From: Clarkia xantiana subsp. parviflora
Taxonomy: Eukaryota > Streptophyta > Magnoliopsida > Myrtales > Onagraceae
Assembly (NCBI GenBank): GCA_036873135.1
Contig: JAPTYO010000018.1
Span: forward strand, 6,873,503-6,937,502
DNA: 64,000 bases
Reading direction: 5' to 3'
Each line of letters starts with the position of its first letter. Position 1 is the first letter of the stretch. Positions 10,891 through 21,757 of the stretch are shown here, piece after piece. The translations under genes and the position numbers were made by a program. The notes under the pieces are model-generated. The model saw only the letters and a list, made by a program, of their open reading frames with translations. It was not told the origin of the DNA and searched no databases.

Positions 10891-11646
10891 GAGGGCTCAT
10901 AATATTACCTTATCTTGTGTCCTTTCTCATGTAGGGTGCGTCTTTGGTATGCTTTTCGAGTCTTTACTTGACTTTTCCTTTTATGATATTGCATGCTACC
11001 ACGCTTTTCCTTCAATGTGGGAGATCACCTCTCGAGGGCGATGTTTGTGTGTTGCCAACTTAGGACGAGTTCGTATAGGGAGTTGATGATGTTTTCCTCT
11101 TATGTGACCTCTTCTAGGAGAAGTGGTATTGCATGTTCTTGTGATCTTCTGCCCCTAATCTCTTCTTTTATACTTAGGTGGACTACCAAGCACTTATTCG
11201 TTTGGTGCCCCCCAAGTTGCTTGGTGGTCATACCACCTTTCATATTTGGCCGTTGAAGGCCCCTCGTTCATTTTCTTGGTTGGGTACCCCTTATGCTCGG
11301 GGCTCCCTTGTCTGCTTGTTTGAATGCGATGAGTATGCCTTGTAGGATTTACTCTTTCTCATGCTTGCTTGTTTCAGTCATAGGCATGGTTTGGATAATG
11401 CCTTTGTCGGATGTATCTTTAGGGATTGGGTGGAGAGCTTTTGCTTTGGGTGTGTGGGGGTGATTTTCATTCTCTTGATAACCAGGATGCGGCAGTGTCT
11501 GTATCCTAGGGGTGCTTGTAAATTCTTTCCCCCCCTTGCTTGTGCTTTAGGTTGAAAAGCTCTCTCATAGAATGGCGTCTTGAGTTGTTAATCTCATAGG
11601 TGTGTTTCAGACTAGTCAATCTGATCCATGCTCTTTGCTCGTGCAT

Positions 11647-11667
11647 GGGGGGGGGGGGGGGGGGGGG
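11647..11667 (+). repeat. G21 homopolymer
   Basis: Twenty-one consecutive G within the E2 interior. Confidence 0.85.
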
Positions 11668-12639
11668 TCTGACCGGGCTGTGATAATCTTGGAGTGTTGT
11701 GGCACTTAGTGTGCTTTGCCTTTTCCTTTACATTGGAGTATTCTTCAATGCCTTTAGGTAGTGTCACATTGGTCATGCTCCTCCCACCTTGAATCTTGAT
11801 TATAGACTTCCTTTGAATTAGGACTTGAACCTAAAAAGGATGTTTTCCTTTAGGTTTGCAAGTGATGCTCCATGATTTTCCATGGGTTTGCCCCCGTATT
11901 GGCTATTCCTTGTTGGATAGCTTCATTAGAGACTGCATTTGTATTGCGTACGTATACGTGTTTGAGGTGTGTTGAGCTGACAAGTCCCTCCTTTTTCATT
12001 TTGTCATATCCTTCATTCACCATGTATTCGGCGTATGGCCTTAAAGGCGTGATATTGTTCTAGTGTCCCTTTTATCGGGGTTCTCCTCTTGATGGGATGC
12101 CAGAGTCAAATGTCTTATCATTTGCAGACAGGGTGGTTGATCGGGATGTGCGTCTAGTGTGAGGGTCGATCTTGAAACCTTACTCCCCAAGCTTTAGAGC
12201 TCTTCTTTGGTTGATCTTGTAGAACTATTATCCTACCCTAAGGCTCTTGATAGGAGATGTATCTCCTTTGTCATACTCTAGTTGTTGCACTATCTCTTTT
12301 GCTAATCTTGCATCTTTAGAGTTTCTTTCTTGGTGCATGACTTCAATGACAGGATTTTCTACCGATGTTTATTCTATTAGGACTTGTATCCTTAGTTGCC
12401 TTCCTTTCTTGTGAGATGGCGAAGGAGTGTTTGTGAACACTCCAATGTGTCGTACTTGGTAGAGGTATGCGCCTAATCTTTATGGCGCTGTCTTGAATCT
12501 TCGTGTACCTATCTCTGATGAACATGTTATTCATTACATATATAGTACGGAGTCCAAGGGGGTTAGGATCATAGTTTGAGAACAGAGACATAGTCATCTA
12601 TTAGATAACCTCTTTATCTACGGAGTTTATTTTTGCAAG

Positions 12640-12706
12640 GATAAATGCAAGGATACTTGTAAGGATACTTGTAAGGATACTTGTAAGGATATGTGTGAGG
12701 ATATGT
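12640..12706 (+). repeat. 12-bp minisatellite
   Basis: AAGGATACTTGT and close variants are repeated about five times. Confidence 0.85.
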
Positions 12707-13989
12707 GTTCCATCCTTATTCCTGGTTCATTTGCAGTGCCGTGTCCCTAATGGGTGTGTTGATGTTCTGACCACCTTTACTAGTAGGGGTCCTTTGGTAT
12801 TAGGTATGCCTGACTCTTCTCTAGTATCATCAATGGTTGGTCATGGGAGATGTCTGACGGACTCCCTTCCCTTCATGCACTATGGTTCTCTTCATGTCAA
12901 AGTTGGTGATTCCCTCTCTTATGACTAATATATCACTGTGTGGAAATACTATGTTTTCCATGTCCCTTTTTAAAAGCTTGATGATGGTGTCGCCATTCTT
13001 CCTTTGCTAGGTTTGGTGTCCTTGAGCATTTTTGATGGAAGTGTATTCCATTACCTGGGATGAGCTTACTAGGTGAAATCATAAAGATCCGTTGGAGGTG
13101 TTTGTCTCTGATGGTGGGTGTTGCCCATGTGATATGGTTTCCTCCATTTTTGGAGGGATGTGTTCGCGGTTATCCCGTCTCATGCTAATGGGCGTTTGTG
13201 GGGAGGGCATGTTGTGACTGGTGCCCCCCTTGCATACCAATGCCCAATGGGATCCTTTAACGGACTTGGCCCTAGGATGCTTAGTGGAAGGTTATAGTAG
13301 GGGTAATCCTTTGTGACCTTCATGGTAGTTCCTCTATAGGATGTTGGGAGTGCTCAACTTATTTTTGTAAGTGAGCCTTCCATCTTGTGACCTTTCCCAG
13401 AAACTTGACCTTATAGGTGTTCTTTGGGATTGAGGAATCCGTTGCTTGTGCATCTCTTGAATGGCGACGGCCTTTTACGGATTCTTCTAGTGGTCCACCT
13501 GTGTATATATATATCACGGAACCCGAAGGCGTCCGGTAAGGTCATTCTTGGAAAACATGTTGATATCAAGTATCAAAATCTACCCCTTTTAGGGAGTTGA
13601 CTTGTTATGCAGTTAAATTAAATAAGAGGATATGGGAAGGATATGGGTGTGGGGGTGTTGATATCCCCTGCTTCCTTGGTAATGTAACTGTTTTCCTCCA
13701 TTAGTCTGTGTGTATTCCTTCCACTTGAGGAATATAAGGTCGCATCCTTGCAGGACGGACTAGGTGGAGGTGTATCCTTCATGTATGCTATGTGTGATCT
13801 CACTTTACTACGTCTCTCCATGAGACTTCCCATTGTAGTAGCTATGTGCTAACGTGGTGTGATACTATATGAGTCCCCTGTTCAAATCCTTGTCTTTTCG
13901 ATTCCTCCCCTGTCCTCGGGGGACGTGTGCTAACGGTTGTCATGCACAAGGGGTTTGGACCTGTCGTGCTGTATCAGGGTAGGTGGTTG

Positions 13990-14764
13990 CCTTGTTGTGT
14001 TGTTGGGACTATGTCCCTCCCTTAGTGCGGTGTGTGTCCCTGTTGGGGTACTTGGTGGAATTCTTGCCTCCTTGGAGGTCTTGCCTGTCTATCTGCCCCC
14101 AGAGGGGTGTATGCCCTGGCATCCTGTTGTGTCTGTTGCTGCCTTGGAGGCACAGATTGCTGCCTTCCCCCTGGGTGTGGCCTTTGGTTGTCTCTCCTTT
14201 GTTCTTCTCGCTGCCCTGTTCGAGGGTGCGAGTGGCGTTCTTCTGTTGGGATTTGCTCCTCTTCATGAGCTTCTTCTCCTTCCTGTCGGTGTTGCCTTTC
14301 CTGCCTATTCCTTAGGGTCTCTCTGTAAGCTAGTAGCTCGTCCGAGGCGCTCATCAGCCCTGGAGTCACTATATGTGCTCCCTGTGTGTATGCCGGCCTT
14401 GTGTTGGTTGTGTGGGCATGATTGTCGTTCCTTTGAGTCAATATTCCATATGGATACCCTTGAGGTTGTGCCTCATAGTGGTATCCTTGTGGAGGTGCCG
14501 TGTATTGGGATGGCACTCCTTGTTGCCCCCCTGTCCCTGTGGCTTCCTAATCAATGGAGTTGAAGCTGTGGAAGCCTCCTAGCCAGCTGGGCCTGAAGGT
14601 CCTCCTCTCTGCTTGTTAGGCTGGGGTGCCTGTGGGGTTACCTGAGGCTCTGGGTGTGCAGACTGTTTCTCTGGGTTAGGCTGCCTTGCTGGAGGTATAG
14701 GCTGTCTTTCTTGCCTATTGCCCCCAGGTGGGCGATTATCTCTAGACACTAAGTTGTTCGTCAC
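13990..14764 (-). pseudogene. E2 gag, N-terminal part only
   Basis: Reads on minus from an ATG at 14764, 52 bases inside the LTR, the same spacing as in E1 and E3. The N-terminus (MTNNL...RPPGG) is Pro/Gln-rich, followed by Tyr/Gln/Pro repeats and an acidic Glu-rich stretch. These match E1 23608-24284 and E3 26959-27600. The main open frames are 14764-14579 and 14516-14022, separated by stops. The gag core (YNGKGDP to WF) and knuckle are missing because homology ends near 13990. It could not form a capsid by itself. Confidence 0.75.
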
Positions 14765-14788
14765 CGCTCTCGTGATTGCCAGGCTTTC

Positions 14789-14815
14789 TGTTCGAAGCCC
14801 ACAGACGGCGCCAAG
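14789..14815 (-). other. E2 primer-binding site region
   Basis: On minus, CTTGGCGCCGTCTGTGGGC directly follows the LTR end CCTAACA. TGGCGCCGT is a usual start of plant gypsy primer sites; I have not assigned the tRNA. Confidence 0.7.
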
Positions 14816-15769
14816 TGTTAGGTTATAAAGTCTAGGTCAACGGGTCGTCAATCCAGAATTTATCTCCCACTAATGAAATGTCGGGTTCAGTGTTCCTAGG
14901 ACTAGTCATTCTGATACATGCCCTTCTGCTCCCTTGGGGTAGTCGTTCTGATATATGTCCTTCTCTTCTCTCCTTCTGATCTCCTGAGGCTTGTACTTCT
15001 TACCCCTGGGGCTTGTCCTACTGCTCTATGCTCTTCTGCTTCCTTGGCTCTCTTCTCCTTGCCACCCTGCAAGAGGGGCAATACCAGGCACAGAGGGGGG
15101 TGGTGCCTGATGAACCCTCTCCGATGCCTAAGTCAGTACGGTTTTAGAGAGATAAAGCTAGAGAGAGGTCAGAGCAAAATTGTGCATCTTGCCAAGATGT
15201 CCGAATGAATAGTGGAGGCGAGGTATTTATAGGCAACGGTGTCATTAAGGTGGCTTAATGACATCGTTAACCTTTAATCACAGTTAATTAACCTTTAAAC
15301 GCATAATTAGGACCTTAGGATACGGAGAAGGTAGGCGGAATAAACCGAGTGTGGGAGTCCAAGGGTGGTGCCGGGGCCCTTGGGGGGAGGGAAATCCGAC
15401 CCCCAAGGGTAGGGGTTGGGTGAGGGCACCCAACCCCTCCTAGGGAGGATGGGGTTGGCCAACCCCATCCCCCTAGGGGAGATCGGGTTGGCTGACCCGA
15501 TCTCTCCTAGGGGAGATCGGGTTGGTCCACCCGATCTCCCCTAGGGGATATCGGGTTGGCCGACCCGATCTCCCCTAGGGGAGGTCGGGTGTGGCCACCC
15601 AACCTCACCTAGGTGAGTTGACTCGGCCGGACGAGCGCTTCGGCCTCGTCCGAGCCGTTGATGTTTTCGCGAAGTGTTCGGGTTGAAGTTTCGATTTACA
15701 ATCATTAGCGGGGTGATAAAATAAAACGATTCGGAAGTCAACGGGTTCAAATTGGGCGTATATCCATCA
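14816..15769 (-). repeat. E2 5' LTR
   Basis: 954 bases with ends TGTTAGG and ATCCATCA (plus view), followed by TSD GGTAT. It holds four copies of the palindromic CCCCTAGGGG-type module (about 15460-15590), a TATTTATA box (TATAAATA on minus, near 15224) and the adjacent CATTAAG inverted repeat. Confidence 0.9.
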
Positions 15770-15774
15770 GGTAT

Positions 15775-16260
15775 GACACGCGCAATTTGAATCCGGGATT
15801 TTACCTTTTGTCGAAATCCTTACTTACCCGTGGGTATGTGTCTCTGACTCTGCCCCCTGTCTTATAAGATAGAGGAATTGTAAATGTCAGAATAGCACGG
15901 ACACGTGTCCAAGCACGTGTCCGTCTGAGATGGAAATAATAAATCTAATACCGCCATGGGCGTATACTCGGAAAATATACGCTCGTGTGGGGATGCAACA
16001 TGAATACAGCTAGACGAGTCCATGCTTCAATTTCGTGCCGAGGTAAGCCTAAGTGGAGAAAAATTTTAATTTTGGTCCAAAATTTTTATAAGTATAGGAT
16101 ACTTAAAAAATATACTTATGGGGTGTTAACTTGGATGGAAATATGTCTAACCATAGTCTAAGGGAGGTAAAGATGATAGTTTTTCCTTTAACCCTTAGAT
16201 CTCTTTTAATTTTGAATGGAGGGTTGTGATTATGTCACTTTAAAAAACCCTACACCTTTT
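15775..16260 (-). other. E1 3' noncoding region
   Basis: Continues from 5910 after E2. It matches E2 6597-6950 and E3 31257-31690. No gene is seen; it lies upstream of the antisense gene promoter. Confidence 0.65.
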
Positions 16261-16264
16261 CAAA

Positions 16265-16271
16265 TATATAG
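16265..16271 (+). promoter_or_regulatory. Putative TATA box of the E1 antisense gene
   Basis: TATATAG in an otherwise conserved stretch (CCTTTTCAAATATATAGAGG). The same stretch is at 31202-31216 in E3 on minus. It lies upstream of the first coding exon and outside the LTR. Confidence 0.45.
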
Positions 16272-16284
16272 AGGAGTAAAGAAA

Positions 16285-17018
16285 TTACCTCACTTAGCCA
16301 CCATTGTCATCTTTTTCTTTTTTCCTCACACTTGGAGACCAAGGGAGGAATTCTTGCACACCAAGGGAGGGGGCCGGCCAGAAATTCCGACGAAGGGTGG
16401 AATTCCGGCCAGCAGTGCGACGGAGGAGGCCGGAAATGGGTGGCGGCGCAACCCAAGGTGAAGGCAGAGCCGACCCTAGCTCACGGCGGCGCTCGGCGAG
16501 GTCACAGGGCAGCAGCGGCGTAGCGGGGACATCGACGGCGCGGAGGACGGCGACCGTGGTTCCGGCGAGTCACGGCGGAGGCGGGATAAGTGAATCCCGG
16601 CGCAGTTCGGTCCCGGCGGTGGCGAAGGGCGGTCTCCGACGAGGGGCTGATTTCCGGCGTCCTCAAAACTCGAATTCCGCACCCGTTTATCACATCGGGT
16701 CGGGTTTTCCGAAGGTTCAATCTTTTCCTTTCCATTATCGTATAAAATTTCAATACTTGAATTGCCGATATTCGATTGCCGATTCTTGATTGAAATATGT
16801 GATTGCCGTAGATAGCCGCCGATTTGGGGAAATTTTTTTTTTTTTGGCCGGTTGCCCGGAGATAGTTTTTTGCCCGTTTAAACTATTCCCGCTTGAATTT
16901 GATGTCGTGGCACCATTTGCGTGTTGATCTCCATTGAGGGGCTTAATCGTAATTTTGCCCGGGATTGATTTTTGGTTCGAGCAAAATTGCCCGATTTCAT
17001 CGTTGTAGTGTCCCTAGC
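16285..17018 (+). other. GC-rich 5' region of the E1 antisense gene
   Basis: Open frames here (for example 16304-16789) are compositional and rich in Arg, Gly and Ala. The E3 counterpart (30450-31190 on minus) is similar in base composition but not in frame, so I treat it as untranslated leader or intron. Confidence 0.4.
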
Positions 17019-19626
17019 ATGTGTTCATTGCCTTCATTGGATGCCTTTGAGTCTTTGGTTGTTGTTTGTCGGGTACCGGGGTATGCCCGATCTTTCCGGA
17101 AATCTTCTTGTCTTGACACCTGTCGTGCCGTGACAGGTATTATACTCATGGTGGTGTCCCCGTACGCGAACTTGGCAGAGGCGCTATATCCTTCGAAGGA
17201 TGAGTAAGTTTCTCTTTCTTTCTATTCGTCGCGTTGCTTTCTTTCCTGCCATTAATTCGGTGTCGGATTCTGAGCCGCGTACTGAGCCGGGGTGTTAGTC
17301 GGAGCCTGATTCGAGCTTGGAATTTCTCACTGCCTTTGATTTAGGTCTCGTTGCTTTGTCGGAGAACTACCTGACTAGGTCTGACTATAACGAGCATGTT
17401 ACCTTAGGTGACATTTGTCCCTTAGATGAGCCTTTATATCCCTTCCTTCCTTCTTTGGGAAACACCCGCCAGACAGTGACAGAGCCCCCCAGGGGGAAGG
17501 TTGTTGTTTATCCTTCCCAGATTCGGTTTGGATTGCGGCTGCCTTATTGTGATGATCTTGTAGAATTGAGTAGATTCTTTAGGATCTCCCCTGTGAACCT
17601 TGCCCCCAGTGCTATCTGCGTCTGGGTGGGCTTCCGGGTGTTATGTCACTGGTACTCCTGGAAGTATTCATTGGTCTTGTTCCGGTGCTTCTTCCGATTC
17701 CAGTATCAGAAGAAGGTAGGCTTCGCGAGTTTTGTAACTCGCTATCCGTCCCTCAAAGATTCCCGATTTGCTGATTTCGGGTTGAGCGGGGATGAGTGGG
17801 ATACTTCTCTTCGTTTCGTGGCCCGGAGCGATAACTCGGCGAGCCACTGGGCCAAACATTATTTCTTTATCACGGATCGATATGTTACCTGTCCGGTTTT
17901 GAATGAGGATCGATCGGACGGCTGGCCTGCCTTTGGGGAGTTCTCTTCTGTGGACAGACTATGAAGACCATCTATGAGAGCCACAGGACCCAGTCATACT
18001 GCCCTGTGTCCTTGGTGACCGAGATAGATCTCTATGAGGCAGGGATTAGTTTGACTCCTAACTCCGGGGGTTCGGTATGTTACTTAGTCTTCTCATCTAC
18101 ATTGACTTTCTATTTTTCCCTTGTAGGTTGGTTTCACGAGAAAACGTATAACGTGTAGGCAGCACCGGTCGATCTGAGCAAGAGGAGGGCTCCCTCCAGC
18201 TCTACTCCGAAGAAGTCCCCTATGCTTGGGAAGACTGCTGGGGCCTCTAGTATACTTCCTTCTCTTTTTCTCTTATGGTATACTTAATGTTTTTTCTTAC
18301 GCTGTTTTCCTTGTATTGTTAGGGCACTCTCCTTTGGTGACCGAGAGAGTTGTCTTTGTGGGCAAGGGCTCTGGACCTTCTAAGTCCAAGTCACGGAGGT
18401 CTGACTCTGAGGCCGGGGCCTCGGCTGTCAAGAAGAAGAAGGCTGCAGATCCTCCTCCCCCTGGTGTTCGTCCCCGACCTTGTCTCGCGACAAAGAGATA
18501 GTGGTCGAAGAGGCGCCTTCCTGAGCTGATAAAGGGAAGCGGCCTGCTGGTGATGGTGGGGTGGTCACTGGTTCTCCATCTCCTGCCCCCCCAGCCGAGG
18601 GCACGGTCGTCAGGTTCGTTCATCTTTATATCATTGATGCTTCTATGCTTGTATTTTCTTTACCTTGTTTTATTTGTATAGGTGGGCTTCCGGCTTTGAG
18701 TCGGAAGGATTTTACGCGCCTTACTGACGAGGATATCGTTGGATCTGAGTGGACTCCTTTTGCTGGGTTGAAGGAGTTCCACTTTGACAGCGGATCCTCC
18801 TTGCGTACCCCGGAGGTTGGCATTCGTGTGCTTCGCGGTGCCATCGCTCCTGGTGATCGTGCTCCTCAGCCTAAGTCTCCTATGGAGACCCGGCGTTTCG
18901 TTCAAGGTGTATTATCCCGTTATGTGCCTGTGAGTGGTGTCTCTCTTCCCTTTTTACTTTCATGTGGTTGCTTTTCCAGTTACTTATCCCTTGTTGAATT
19001 TTCAGGGTATGTCTGACATGGTGAACATGTCGTCCCTTGTCCTTGAGCTGTCAGATGAGAAGAAGGCTCTTGAGGATAGCCAGGTATCCCTGAAGGCGGA
19101 GCTTGCCACTGCCACTTAGAAGGCTCGCCTGTCTGACTTGCAGATGCAGGAGCTTAGGGACCAGGTGTCTCTACTTGAGACTACCGTGGGTAGTTTGCGC
19201 CGTGAGGCTGATGTTGCATCGTCACTCCATGCTGAGGAGTTGAGGAAGCTTGAGGCGAGGTGCCGGGCGGAGGAGAGAGCTGTTGCAGTATCTGAGTACA
19301 AAGCTTCCTCTGCCTTTACTGCTGATTACAGTGTTCGGCTGAACCAGGAGATGAACCAGTTTGGCGAGTACCTTGTTGATCACATCTTCCATATTGATCC
19401 CCAGTTTCCTGTCAATGATCTGGGTGACTTTGGACCGTATGCTACTGGTTATATGGCCGTTCTTTGGGGTCAAGCTGCCGTTGCTGATGAGCCTGCCCCT
19501 GAACAAGTGGATGCTACACCTGTTGATGTTGATAGTTCGGACTCTTCCTCCTCTTCTTCGATCTCTGCTGGTGGTTCTTCCTCAGAGGGTCAGGACCGTG
19601 AGGATTCTCCAGCAGGCTCTGGTTGA
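17019..19626 (+). pseudogene. E1 antisense gene: Transposase_28-like, multi-exon
   Basis: This gene runs opposite to E1 gag. Likely exons are 17019-17203, 17299-18074, 18127-18249, 18323-18613, 18682-18929 and 19006-19626, each intron starting GT and ending AG. Exon 2 encodes a domain like plant Transposase_28 (putative gypsy-type transposon protein): a GLRLPYCDDLVEL motif, then an aromatic YSWKYSLVLFRCF stretch. Exon 4 is Ser/Lys-rich with a KKKK run. Exon 6 is a coiled coil (heptad-like Glu/Leu/Lys) ending in an acidic Ser-rich tail. A one-base deletion near 17319, a frameshift near 17960 and stops in exons 3 and 6 break it. E3 shares the splice sites. Family placement is from memory; the molecular role is unknown. 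The 5' exon (17019) is uncertain. Confidence 0.7.
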
Positions 19627-20040
19627 TGTGCTGATATCTCTTTATCTTTGTATATATGACTTTACTTTTCCTCCCCTTTGATGGGTTGAGTGTCTCTCCC
19701 CTTGATGGGTCGAGTTCATATTGAGATTGCTATACTTTGGATATTTTGTGTTGCTTTCCTTCTTCAAATGGTTATGTTGGCAGTGTGTGGAACACTTGCC
19801 TTTTTATGGGTACTTCGTATGCTTCTGTATATATTCCTTTGATCATGGACTCTTCCTTTCTTTGTTCTTTCCTTTACTTATCTTTCTTTTGTGTTTTCCT
19901 TCACATCATACCTGCTATCTCATCAAGAAAAAACATTATGTGTTCTTTATACAACTTTACTTTGCAATTATTTTCTCATGGGATGCTTCTTAGTATGGTG
20001 CAATGATCTCTTCTGATACCCTTTAAATGGTATGTATGAT
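19627..20040 (+). other. E1 spacer after the antisense gene
   Basis: Matches E2 9400-9798. No gene is seen; it separates the antisense gene from the repeat array. Confidence 0.6.
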
Positions 20041-20042
20041 AC

Positions 20043-20670
20043 TGTTAGACCAAAGATACGCTCTTGGTGGGCGTCGAATCTGTTCACGAGACAGGCTCTC
20101 GGAGGGCACTTAACGTTTCACAGGATAGGCTCCCGGAGGGCACAAGTTAGACCAAAGATACGCTCCTGGTGGGCGTCGAATCTGGTAGTTTGAAATCTAC
20201 CTCAAGATACGCTCTTGGGGGCGTCGAATCTGGTAGTTTGAAATCTACCTCAAGATACGCTCTTGAAGGTCGTACTTTTAGAAACCACTCTCAAGATACG
20301 CTCTTGGGGGCGTCGAAATTCGTAGTTTTTTGAAACCACTCTCAAGATACGCTCTTGGGGGCGTCGAAATTCGTAGTTTTTTGAAACCACTCTCAAGATA
20401 CGCTCTTGGGGGCGTCGAAGTTCGTAGTTTTTGGAAACCACTCTCAAGATACGCTCTTGGGGGCGTCGAAGTTCGTAGTTTTTGGAAACCACTCTCAAGA
20501 TACGCTCTTGGGTGCGTCGAAGGTCGTAGTATGAAAACTACTCTCAAGATACGCTCTTGGGGGCGTCGAAGGTCGTAGTATGAAAACTACTCTCAAGATA
20601 CGCTCTGGGGGCGTCGAAGGTCGTAGTATGAAAACTACTCTCAAGATACGCTCTTGGGGGCGTTGAGGGT
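20043..20670 (+). repeat. Tandem arrays in E1: one 103-bp unit, then 48-51-bp units
   Basis: A 103-bp unit begins at 20045 (GTTAGACC), a second is partial, then about ten 48-51-bp units follow with the AAGATACGCTCTTGGGGGCG core. This is the same family as in E2 but with fewer long units. Confidence 0.95.
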
Positions 20671-20935
20671 GTTGCTGACTTGGAAGTCATATCTGTGTAA
20701 GAATAACATAATGATTGTATCACCACCTCCTTTGAAAGATACTTTTGAGTAACTTCTACTTCATTAGGAGCATTCATGCTTTATGTACACTTGGGGTGCC
20801 TTGGGTTGATCAAGACACCCTTTGGAGGAAATCAAAGATAGTTGTAGAGTTGGAGTAACTTCTTGAGTTCTCCTTCTCAAAAGTTGTTTTTGGAAAACTT
20901 AAAATGCTTGAACATGCAAAGTGCTTAATATTAAA

Positions 20936-21757
20936 CTAAGGATATGGGGTGGTGAGTGTGTTTGTTGCCACGTACTCCTTTAGGCCTCCTTTGTAAATCA
21001 TCTCCTCCACATCTATCTTCAACACCATGCAATCATTGGTTTGATGCCCCCAGGTCCCATGGTACTCACACCAACCCTGTGCATCTCTTCCTAGGAAGGC
21101 TCTGCCCTCCTCTTTGCATGTGGGTAGCTCTTCCTTGAGGTACTTCTGAAAAATTTCTTCTATCTTCACTGTAAGGGGTGTGAATTTGAAGTTTACACCT
21201 CCTTCAAGTGTGTCAGTCTCTCTTTCTTCTTCACGGACTTCTTCCGGTTGCCCTATCTCTTTTGCGAACGCCTTGTCCAACTTCTCTTTGAGCTCCCTCA
21301 TTGTGCTTGTCATGACCACCTCATAGAGCCCTCCATATGCTTAAAATGAGGTTGGATGCATGTTTCTAAGGAAGGCCCTTACAGCCTCTCTTCTTGTGAT
21401 GTCCATGCTTGCACCATAGCTGACGAATCTCTCAAAGTAGCTTGATATGGACTCCTTTGGCATTTGCTTGATGTCGTCTATGTATCGGAAACCCTTTTCA
21501 ATGGATTCCCTTGTTCTCTTTCCTTCTGCATTCTCTGGCTGCCAAGGTATGCTTGTTACCTTTACAGTCTTACGTCTCCGCTTCTTCTTAACTAGTCCCT
21601 GAAAGAACTGCCTACTCAGGCGGAGTATAACTCCCTTTTTCATCTTTCCCTGCCTTAGCCTTTTCATCACCTTTCTTTGTCCTGGATGGCCCCAATCATG
21701 ACCATAGCCACTGTGTCTGACTTGTGTGATCCACGTCTCATGGAGTTGACGTAGCAT
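20936..21757 (-). pseudogene. Second gag fragment in E1
   Basis: Two frames on minus (21757-21341 and 21319-20936) read as one broken gag C-terminal half. There is a DDIKQ...SYFERF segment typical of retrotransposon gag, an FLRN motif, and a CHHC knuckle, CEYHGTWGHQTNDC (C-x2-H-x4-H-x4-C), followed by LKEYV. This protein differs from the first E1 gag (23118-22647), which has its own knuckle at about residue 20 of the 22590-21667 frame. E1 therefore carries parts of two gag genes in tandem, the second joined downstream of protease near 21700. A recombinant or inserted fragment of another Tat-type family is the likely source. Confidence 0.7.

Larger units (their letters stand above)
10891..13930 (-). 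other. E2 interior without recognised genes
   Basis: Three kilobases with only short frames and no motif I recognise. In E1 this place holds gag C-terminus, protease and a second gag fragment; none is recognisable here. It contains a 21-base G run (11647-11667) and a 12-bp minisatellite (about 12640-12705). Confidence 0.5.
5911..15774 (-). mobile_element. Tat-type gypsy element E2, nested in E1
   Basis: LTR ends at 5916 and 15769 are flanked by GGTAT (5911-5915 and 15770-15774), a 5-base TSD. PBS and gag lie next to the right LTR on minus. The LTRs are nearly identical where both survive, yet the body lacks protease, RT, RNase H and integrase, gag is truncated and the antisense gene is only a relic. 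Large tandem arrays fill 8756-10890. It interrupts E1, so it is younger. Confidence 0.9.

Noticed and set aside
7300..13900. A host gene captured inside E2
   Set aside because: Apart from the antisense-gene relic at 7930-8230 I found no exon with a recognisable domain.
13937..14563. 208-codon plus-strand frame rich in Leu, Cys and Val
   Set aside because: It is the mirror of the Pro/Gln-rich E2 gag on minus; same for 23459-24083 opposite E1 gag.
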